Below are positions 7,272 to 12,589 of a stretch of DNA of 19,644 nt, piece by piece (within the stretch, counting starts at the first letter, position 1; every line of letters starts with the position of its first letter). A model generated the notes under the pieces. It worked only from the letters and a program-made list of their open reading frames with translations. It ran no database searches and was not told where the DNA came from. Source of the stretch: a bacterium. Its GTDB lineage: Bacteria > CG03. Made by a program: the position numbers and the translations under genes. The stretch is taken from NCBI GenBank assembly GCA_013791675.1, contig VMTI01000272.1, positions 1 to 19,644 of the forward strand, read 5' to 3'.

Positions 7272-7350
7272 TTCATATAGTTTACTTCATTTTTCCGGTT
7301 GTAGGAAGGCGTTTTTTCCTAATTTTTATAATTTTATAATTTGCGGCGCT

Positions 7351-7379
7351 TTGCCAACCGTCCTGTTTTTATGTATATT
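7351..7379 (+). promoter_or_regulatory. Likely promoter for the P-loop kinase-like gene
   Basis: TTGCCA (7351-7356), a 17-base spacer and TATATT (7374-7379) face the gene at 7437. The predicted start near 7386 leaves a leader of about 50 bases. The surrounding 7272-7436 gap is AT-rich and separates two divergent genes; nothing else is recognisable in it. Confidence 0.5.
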
Positions 7380-7436
7380 AAAAGCCATGTAGTTTTAGAT
7401 AGAAGCCTTACAAAGAACATCAATGGAGGAAACAAA

Positions 7437-8603
7437 ATGAACGCAGATGAAAGAACAGTAGATTTGCTGAAAGAGATTGCCGAAAAATATTCCCTTGATA
7501 AACTCGCTAAAGTGCTGGATGACAAGAACACGCTTTTGTTTAAAACAGATATATTTATCTGCCTGCGGGATATTGTTAAAGCAGCTGAAAACGGTGAAAA
7601 CGTTCTTGCCGACCTGAAAGAAGCGAAAAATATTTACAAATCTCCGATTTTCGCCGTCAATCCGCGCAAAGGCGAATTCCTTATCAAATCCGCCCCTGAT
7701 TTCAGCAAAGCCGTTTCGGGCATGGGAAAATATTCCTTCTGCTTCAAATTGAGCCCCTATCACATAATCAACACATTTTTGGCCGTGATAGAAGCGCAGA
7801 TAACAAACATTGATCTTGACGCGCTTTATTCCAAAGCGGAAAAGCATATAAATGATTCCATAGATTATTCGCTCAAAAATAATCCTAACTGGAATAAAGA
7901 TACTCTCACTGTCAAAAACCCTAAACTGGTAATGCCTGTTGGCGCAGCCGGATGCGGCAAATCCACTTTCTACAGAGAACTTTCCAATGTCGTCAATTTC
8001 TCGTGCGACAATATGCGTTATTTACTCTTTAAGAATTTTGGCCCCTGCTTCAGCTCTTGGGAGTCCGGCCTCGCGTGGTGGGTCGTCAACCGCGCGACAG
8101 ATACCTATCTTTCCATGGGATATAATGTTTTCTACAACGGCGTGAACACCGACCTCGAATACCGGTCGCCCATAACAATGGAAAACCCCGACCCTCTTTT
8201 CGCGGGAATGCCATACGAGGTGAAACTCGTTTATTTTGAACCGCCGGCGAAACTGAGCAAAGACGAACTCGCCCAGCTAAAATCCATAAACCTCTGGGCT
8301 CAGAAAATAGAGGAACTGGACATGGCCTCTCTTTCTCCGAATGTCAGGTCAATAATGGAACTTATCAAAAGTAATTATATGCGGACGCTCGCGCGGACAA
8401 AAGATATATCCGAAGGAAAAGCTGAGCAGAACCCTTTTGACATACTCTACGCTGTTCCGGCGGCCATAGTAAAGCTTTTTGTGGAACAGTCCTTTGACGT
8501 ACCACAAGGCGAAAACGTCGTCCTTGTACCGCGATTAGAGATACCCGACGACGCTGAAAGAGCGGCCTTTTACAGAAAATACGCCGAAACAGTGATTCAG
8601 TAG
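7437..8603 (+). CDS. P-loop ATPase/kinase-like protein (AAA_33/zeta-toxin type), function unknown
   Basis: 388 residues. The N-terminal 160 residues are helical-looking and match nothing I recognise. A Walker A loop, GAAGCGKST, lies at 169-177, followed by FSCDNMR (188-194), like the nucleotide- or substrate-binding region of polynucleotide-kinase and zeta-toxin-type kinases. The YNVFYNGVNTDLEYR stretch (229-243) resembles the xxIxDxTNxxxxxR strand of that superfamily. Phosphoryl transfer is therefore an inference; the substrate is unknown. I chose the ATG at 7437 because a strong GGAGGA lies 7 bases upstream; an upstream in-frame ATG at 7371 has none. It stands alone on the plus strand between minus-strand genes, which fits an accessory cargo gene. 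Confidence 0.72.
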   Translation: MNADERTVDLLKEIAEKYSLDKLAKVLDDKNTLLFKTDIFICLRDIVKAAENGENVLADLKEAKNIYKSPIFAVNPRKGEFLIKSAPDFSKAVSGMGKYSFCFKLSPYHIINTFLAVIEAQITNIDLDALYSKAEKHINDSIDYSLKNNPNWNKDTLTVKNPKLVMPVGAAGCGKSTFYRELSNVVNFSCDNMRYLLFKNFGPCFSSWESGLAWWVVNRATDTYLSMGYNVFYNGVNTDLEYRSPITMENPDPLFAGMPYEVKLVYFEPPAKLSKDELAQLKSINLWAQKIEELDMASLSPNVRSIMELIKSNYMRTLARTKDISEGKAEQNPFDILYAVPAAIVKLFVEQSFDVPQGENVVLVPRLEIPDDAERAAFYRKYAETVIQ

Positions 8604-8608
8604 AAAAA

Positions 8609-8655
8609 GGGGTGGCAGACCGAAGTGTTTCGTCCATCGGGGCGAGGTCTGACGG
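8609..8655. repeat. GC-rich palindromic spacer between convergent genes
   Basis: CAGACC at 8616-8621 pairs with GGTCTG at 8646-8651, and inside it CGAA (8621-8624) can pair with TTCG (8629-8632). Read on the minus strand, the outer stem is followed by CCACCCC and then TTTTT (8609-8604), so it could weakly terminate the OsmC-family gene. The block begins with GGGG like the element at 814-891, but the arms are not the same sequence. It could be a degraded REP-type element or a two-sided terminator. Confidence 0.5.
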
Positions 8656-8659
8656 GATA

Positions 8660-9052
8660 TTAGCTTTCTATAAAAATACTGAATACGGGCGGATAGACAA
8701 AATGCTTTTTCACGCCGCATGATTCCGCTGCTTTCACGACAGCATTCTTATATTTATCAGGAAAACCCGCGGGAAGTTTAATGGCAATATCTATTTTGCC
8801 TATGGTTCGCGTTTCTATATTTTTTTCACAGTTCATTGTCATTTTCAAACCTTCGCTGCTTATGCCTCTCTGCGCGCAGAAAGCTATTACATAATATCCG
8901 GCGCAGGCGGCGATAGACGAAAGAAACAGGTCATACGGCGACGGCGCTGAATTTTCACCTCCGTCCTCAACCGGCTGATCAGATTGTATTCTGAAGCCGT
9001 GATACAGTACATCCACCTTTTTCCCACCCGGAAAAACAATATCTAATTTCAT
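8660..9052 (-). CDS. OsmC/Ohr-family redox protein
   Basis: 130 residues, a normal length for the family. OsmC/Ohr proteins are thiol-dependent peroxidases or related redox proteins. The family core is visible: SAPSPYDLFLSSIAACAGYYV (35-55) with Cys50, and ESCGVKKHF (110-118) with Cys112, the paired redox cysteines. It looks closer to the YhfA-like branch of unknown substrate than to true OsmC or Ohr, judging by the short N-terminus. The ATG at 9050-9052 has an AGGAG about 7 bases upstream. It is probably transcribed alone from the promoter at 9103-9075; the convergent kinase-like gene ends 56 bases away. Confidence 0.88.
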   Translation of the reverse strand: MKLDIVFPGGKKVDVLYHGFRIQSDQPVEDGGENSAPSPYDLFLSSIAACAGYYVIAFCAQRGISSEGLKMTMNCEKNIETRTIGKIDIAIKLPAGFPDKYKNAVVKAAESCGVKKHFVYPPVFSIFIES

Positions 9053-9074
9053 AATTTGCTCCTTTTCTCAACGC

Positions 9075-9103
9075 AAAATAGCAGCGTTTTTCGACACTCG
9101 CAA
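9075..9103 (-). promoter_or_regulatory. Possible promoter for the OsmC-family gene
   Basis: On the minus strand TTGCGA (9103-9098), a 17-base spacer and TATTTT (9080-9075) precede the ATG at 9052. The spacing is ideal but the -10 box is weak. Confidence 0.35.
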
Positions 9104-9107
9104 ATGG

Positions 9108-9530
9108 TCATATGTTTTTAATTTTCACTTTATAACCACAGTCTCGGCATTTTAAATAAGGTTCCCGCAGCACGCCATCCATAAACCCAAAAGCCATTAT
9201 TACCAAACCCCATATTTTCGATGCTCCGGTTTTAATTACATTTTCACTGCCGCATTTCGGACATTTCATTTTATTAACTGTATTTTCTGCTTTTTTGTTT
9301 GCCGGTTTCTGTATTTTCCCCATATAATCATCTAATATTTTTTTTGCTTCTTGATAATCCTGCTCTTTAACATTCAATTTAATACCGCTTAGAGCCGGTA
9401 TATAATGCGGCGCGATACTGGCTATATAATAATCCGTAATGGAAGATTGTATGCCTTCACCATCCAGAACACATTTGGCAAGCTGAACGTCTACCACAAA
9501 TACTGACGAGAAAACTGTCACTAATTTCAT
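9108..9530 (-). CDS. DUF2007 domain protein with C-terminal zinc ribbon
   Basis: 140 residues. The first 70 (LVTVFSSVFVVDVQLAKCVLDGEGI ... EQDYQEAKKILDDY) have the pattern of DUF2007, a small ferredoxin-like fold proposed to be a signal-transducing domain and common in hypothetical proteins. A Lys-rich linker leads to a C-terminal zinc ribbon: CPKC (89-92) and CRDC (128-131), with a short hydrophobic stretch between them that could contact the membrane. Function unknown. The ATG has no ribosome site, but a TATAAT sits 4 bases upstream, suggesting a leaderless transcript or read-through from the brnTA operon, whose stop is 26 bases away. Confidence 0.78.
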   Translation of the reverse strand: MKLVTVFSSVFVVDVQLAKCVLDGEGIQSSITDYYIASIAPHYIPALSGIKLNVKEQDYQEAKKILDDYMGKIQKPANKKAENTVNKMKCPKCGSENVIKTGASKIWGLVIMAFGFMDGVLREPYLKCRDCGYKVKIKNI

Positions 9531-9534
9531 TCAT

Positions 9535-9561
9535 ATTATAGCGTTCAGTTTCGGGGTCAAG
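9535..9561 (-). promoter_or_regulatory. Perfect TATAAT next to the DUF2007 start, weak -35
   Basis: On the minus strand TATAAT occupies 9540-9535, only 4 bases before the ATG at 9530. The -35 match is poor in every register: CTTGAC with a 15-base spacer, or TTGACC with 14. A transcript from here would begin at or inside the start codon. Confidence 0.4.
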
Positions 9562-9844
9562 ATCCAACCTCCATTGACTTCATCTCTTTTTCTACTTCTT
9601 TCATCACAAATAATCTTAATAGCGCCTGGTATGATAAATCTTTTTTGTGGGCTAAAAATTTCAGCCGCTCAATTAACCAATTTGGTAATTTCACCGGAAT
9701 TGATCTGGAAGTCGGTTTCAAATTAGGAAAAGCCACTCTCGTGGCTTTACTCCAATCGAGGTAATCTGTTGAATCATGCGTATCCCAAAACTTTATCTCA
9801 TCTTCTTTTGTTTTAAATTTCGGAATTTTTTTAAGCTGCTTCAT
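9557..9844 (-). CDS. brnA: BrnA-type / CopG-family antitoxin
   Basis: 95 residues. The pattern FWDTHDSTDYLDW, then SIPVKLPNWLIERLKFLAHKKDLSYQALLRLF, is that of the CopG-type ribbon-helix-helix antitoxins paired with BrnT. The C-terminal half is the DNA-binding and dimerising domain; the N-terminal half neutralises the toxin. The ATG at 9842-9844 has an AGGAG ribosome site and lies 14 bases inside the toxin gene. Family knowledge predicts that the BrnT-BrnA complex represses its own promoter, here through the palindrome at 10128-10146. Confidence 0.88.
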   Translation of the reverse strand: MKQLKKIPKFKTKEDEIKFWDTHDSTDYLDWSKATRVAFPNLKPTSRSIPVKLPNWLIERLKFLAHKKDLSYQALLRLFVMKEVEKEMKSMEVGS

Positions 9845-10127
9845 TATACATTCTCCTTTCTTTTCTGCTGGCGCCTCTCGCCGTAATCACTCGGATTTTC
9901 CTGTTGCGAACAGTAAACACAATAAACAACAATCTTTTTGTGTTTGTCTTCCCCAGAGCCTGATACCTTGCTTCTGCCCGGGAATGTTTAATATCTGGCA
10001 TGAGCATAAGAAGCATATTAAAAAAAACTTCTTCGCATTCGGCGGGATTTATTTTATGTTTAGTCTCTATTTTTTCAGTGTTGTATTTATCCCACTCAAA
10101 TTCTACCGGCAATGATAATATTTCCAT
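9831..10127 (-). CDS. brnT: BrnT-family toxin (ribonuclease)
   Basis: 98 residues, typical for BrnT, a RelE-like ribonuclease that slows translation in type II toxin-antitoxin systems. The family pattern is present: FEWDKYNTEK near the N-terminus, EEVFFN, then HSRAEARYQALG, and the C-terminal RKIRVITARGASRKERRMYNE. Toxin precedes antitoxin, the usual order for this family, with a 14-base overlap. The ATG at 10125-10127 has no ribosome site, and the predicted transcript begins about 5 bases upstream. Confidence 0.9.
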   Translation of the reverse strand: MEILSLPVEFEWDKYNTEKIETKHKINPAECEEVFFNMLLMLMPDIKHSRAEARYQALGKTNTKRLLFIVFTVRNRKIRVITARGASRKERRMYNEAA

Positions 10128-10146
10128 GGTATAAGAAACTTATACC
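10128..10146 (-). promoter_or_regulatory. Palindromic operator in front of brnT
   Basis: GGTATAAG (10128-10135), AAA, then CTTATACC (10139-10146) is a perfect 8-base inverted repeat with a 3-base centre. It abuts the brnT ATG and covers the -10 box, so a bound BrnA ribbon-helix-helix dimer would block transcription. Confidence 0.75.
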
Positions 10147-10168
10147 AAAAACTCATTAAATTTGTCAA
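10139..10168 (-). promoter_or_regulatory. brnTA promoter
   Basis: On the minus strand a perfect TTGACA (10168-10163), an 18-base spacer and TATAAG (10144-10139). The predicted start is near 10132, about 5 bases before the ATG. The -10 box lies inside the operator palindrome. Confidence 0.7.
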
Positions 10169-10182
10169 GGGCAATTTTTTGT

Positions 10183-10211
10183 TTGCAACTTGTAATCAAA
10201 AAAATTATAAT
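10183..10211 (+). promoter_or_regulatory. Promoter of the homocysteine operon
   Basis: TTGCAA (10183-10188), a 17-base spacer and a perfect TATAAT (10206-10211) lead to a predicted start near 10218. The AAGGAG ribosome site (10219-10224) follows at once, so the leader is about 19 bases. It runs opposite to the brnTA promoter; the two -35 boxes are 14 bases apart. Confidence 0.65.
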
Positions 10212-10236
10212 TGGCGCTAAGGAGATTCCAGTTATA

Positions 10237-11448
10237 ATGAAAAAAAGCATTTATGAAATAAACGAAAAAATCCTTCGGAAAAAAGCCATTGTCCTCACCG
10301 CCGAAGAAATGGTGTGCTATGTGAAGGAACACGGCGTAAAAAAAGCCGCCCGCGATATTGATGTAGTGACGACCGGCACCTTCGGGCCGATGTGCTCTTC
10401 GGGAATTTATTTCAACATACCCAAAACCAGACCCAAGATAAAACTCGGCGGCGGAGAAGTAACTCTGAACAAAGTGCCCGCTTACGCGGCCTATGCCGCG
10501 CGGGACGTTTTTCTCGGAGCGTCCGCCCTGCCTCATTATGAGAAAAATAGGCCCAAGCCTATAAATTTCAAATATGGCGGCGCCGGAGTTATTGAGGACC
10601 TGGTGAGAGGGCGTAGCGTTCTTCTTGAAGCGACCACTTATGGAACAGACTGCTACCCCGCTACAAGCCTCAGAAAAAGTTTTAAACTCGCTGATTTTAC
10701 GGACGCCGTTTTATTCAACCCGCGCAACTGCTACCAGAATTATAATGTCGCCGTCAACAAATCTGGTAAAACGATATACACCTATATGGGTATTCTCAAA
10801 CCCGACATGGGAAATGTCTCTTATTCTTCCGCGGGAACGCTCAGCCCTCTGCTCAACGATCCCGAACTTAAAACTATCGGCATAGGAACACGCGTTTTCA
10901 TAGCGGGATGCGACGGATATATTGTCTGGCACGGCACGCAGCACACGACGGCCGTTAAAAAGAAAAACGGCTTTCCCGTTGGAGGCGCGGCAACCGTAGC
11001 GCTTATCTGCGACCTTAAAAAAACATCCTCCGAATTTCTCAGAGCCGCCTACATAACGGGATACGGCGTTTCTCTCGCGGTGGGGGTGGGAATACCAATT
11101 CCCGTCCTTGACGAAAGCATAGCGCGTGCCGCGGGGAAAGATGATGATGAGATATTCGCGCCAGTAATAGATTATTCTGCTGATTATCCCTATGGCAAAG
11201 AAAAAGCTATAGGCCTCGTAAGTTACAGAGAACTCAGAAGCGGAAGCATTAAACTGGGGAGAAAAGTAATTCCCTCATTCTCATGGTCAAGCCTCAGCAA
11301 AGCTGTGGAAATTTCCAAAATACTCAAGAAAAAAATTAGCGCCGGGCGATTCCTGCTCGGCGATCCCGTAGCGCCGCTCCCAGGAGCAGCGTCACGCCAC
11401 GGCGCACTTTCAGCCGCGTCCGTCTGTGGCGTGGGGAGAATAAAATAA
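10237..11448 (+). CDS. Homocysteine biosynthesis protein (DUF39/HcyBio, COG1900)
   Basis: 403 residues. This family (MA1821 in Methanosarcina acetivorans) makes homocysteine from aspartate semialdehyde and sulfide, bypassing O-acylhomoserine. Landmarks are TTGTFGPMCSSGIYFN (45-60, with Cys53) and YGTDCYPATS (135-144, with Cys139), which I take to be the two conserved cysteines thought to carry a persulfide. Also seen are the FNPRNCYQNYN stretch and CDGYIVWHGTQH. The ATG at 10237 follows AAGGAG by 12 bases, a long spacing; a TTG at 10162 in frame precedes the promoter and is rejected. The stop overlaps the next ATG (TAATG), so the ferredoxin gene is translationally coupled. Confidence 0.93.
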   Translation: MKKSIYEINEKILRKKAIVLTAEEMVCYVKEHGVKKAARDIDVVTTGTFGPMCSSGIYFNIPKTRPKIKLGGGEVTLNKVPAYAAYAARDVFLGASALPHYEKNRPKPINFKYGGAGVIEDLVRGRSVLLEATTYGTDCYPATSLRKSFKLADFTDAVLFNPRNCYQNYNVAVNKSGKTIYTYMGILKPDMGNVSYSSAGTLSPLLNDPELKTIGIGTRVFIAGCDGYIVWHGTQHTTAVKKKNGFPVGGAATVALICDLKKTSSEFLRAAYITGYGVSLAVGVGIPIPVLDESIARAAGKDDDEIFAPVIDYSADYPYGKEKAIGLVSYRELRSGSIKLGRKVIPSFSWSSLSKAVEISKILKKKISAGRFLLGDPVAPLPGAASRHGALSAASVCGVGRIK

Positions 11449-11852
11449 TGGCTAAAAAAAGATTGGTACTCAAGTTTTCTCCCCAAATAGTGAACCAGCC
11501 GCTGATGTTCACTCTCTCAAAAAAATACGACGTATCCTTTAATATTCTCAAGGCGTCCATCGCTCAGAACAAATTTGGAATGATGATTGTTGAATTGGAT
11601 GGAAAGAAAAAAAATATTGAAGCGGCATCCTGCTTTTTAAAAAAGAGTGGAGTGTCTTTTCAGCGTCTGGGAGAAGACATAAAGCAGGACGAGAAAAAAT
11701 GCGTTTCATGCGGCGTGTGCATCGGCTATTGCCCCACAAACGCGTTTTCTTTTGACAAAAAAAACAAAGTTATATTTGATTCCCAAAAATGCATCGCATG
11801 TGAGTTTTGCGTAACGCATTGTCCATACGGGGCGATGACTCTAAAATACTGA
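11448..11852 (+). CDS. NIL-domain two-cluster ferredoxin (MA1822-like)
   Basis: 134 residues. Residues 1-75 form a NIL domain, a small fold known from ABC methionine transporters and from partners of the DUF39 proteins. The C-terminal half is a bacterial-type ferredoxin with two [4Fe-4S] motifs: Cys85, 88, 91, 95 (CVSCGVCIGYCP) and Cys115, 118, 121, 125 (CIACEFCVTHCP). It probably supplies electrons to reduce the thioaldehyde or persulfide intermediate in homocysteine synthesis. The ATG overlaps the upstream stop by one base; the next gene starts 4 bases after its stop. Confidence 0.93.
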   Translation: MAKKRLVLKFSPQIVNQPLMFTLSKKYDVSFNILKASIAQNKFGMMIVELDGKKKNIEAASCFLKKSGVSFQRLGEDIKQDEKKCVSCGVCIGYCPTNAFSFDKKNKVIFDSQKCIACEFCVTHCPYGAMTLKY

Positions 11853-11856
11853 TTCA

Positions 11857-12585
11857 GTGAAAATAGAAGGCATCGGAGAAAAACATTTCTACCGTACTCG
11901 CACGCGCGAGAAAAATAACTTCACTCTAAAATACCGTCATTGCAGCATATTCATAAGCAGCGACGGCGATGTAGAAAAAGAGTGCCGCGAAAATCTTCCG
12001 AAAATTTACGGCGAAGTTGAGGAACATGTCCTATCCAATAGCGTCTTCGCGGAATCTTTGATTCCCGTAAACGGCGATAAAAATGATGCGCCGATAATAA
12101 AAAATATGATTGAAGCCGGACAAAAAGCGGGGACAGGCCCCATGGCGGCGGTGGCGGGAGCAATTGCGGAAGCTTTATTCCATTCGGTAAAAACGCCTTT
12201 CAATACACTCATAATAGAAAATGGCGGCGACATTTTCGCCACATCCGACAGTGATATAATATGCGGCCTTTATACGGGAAGCTCTTTTGATAAATTCGCT
12301 CTGAAAATTAAAAAATCTCTTCTGCCTTGCGGTATATCAAGCTCATCTTCAACAATAGGTCATTCGCTGAGTTTCGGCCAGGCTCTGCTTGGTGTTGTCA
12401 TTTCGCCGTCAGGGGCAGTCTCCGACGCCTGCGCCACAGCTCTGGCAAACAGCGTGCAGTCGGAAAAAGACCTTGAAAATGCCGTCAATTTCTGCGCCGC
12501 CGGAAAACGAATAACAGGCTGCGCCGCTATCATAAATGACAAAATAGCTTTTGCCGGCGACATAGAATTTACTGAACTGTCTTAA
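11857..12585 (+). CDS. UPF0280 family protein (COG2122, MA1715-like)
   Basis: 242 residues, the full family length. The family relates to ApbE-type flavin-transferase folds and is linked to sulfide assimilation into homocysteine in methanogens (MA1715 of M. acetivorans); its reaction is not settled. Family signatures are IIKNMIEAGQKAGTGPMAAVAGAIAE (101-126), IIENGGDIFA (139-148) and SSSTIGHSLSFGQA (173-186). The start is GTG at 11857, 4 bases after the ferredoxin stop, without a clear ribosome site, so coupling is likely. It ends 4 bases from the convergent beta-helix gene, leaving no room for a terminator between them. Confidence 0.92.
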   Translation: MKIEGIGEKHFYRTRTREKNNFTLKYRHCSIFISSDGDVEKECRENLPKIYGEVEEHVLSNSVFAESLIPVNGDKNDAPIIKNMIEAGQKAGTGPMAAVAGAIAEALFHSVKTPFNTLIIENGGDIFATSDSDIICGLYTGSSFDKFALKIKKSLLPCGISSSSSTIGHSLSFGQALLGVVISPSGAVSDACATALANSVQSEKDLENAVNFCAAGKRITGCAAIINDKIAFAGDIEFTELS

Positions 12586-12589
12586 GGGT

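Noticed and set aside
7301..7320. AGGAA/TTCCT hairpin in the divergent gap as a terminator or riboswitch
   Set aside because: A 5-bp AT-rich stem with no conserved structure, in a region where neither gene ends.
9070..9095. Stem AACGC/GCGTT followed by T-run as a plus-strand terminator
   Set aside because: No plus-strand gene ends before it, the stem is only 5 bp, and it lies in the leader of the minus-strand OsmC-family gene.
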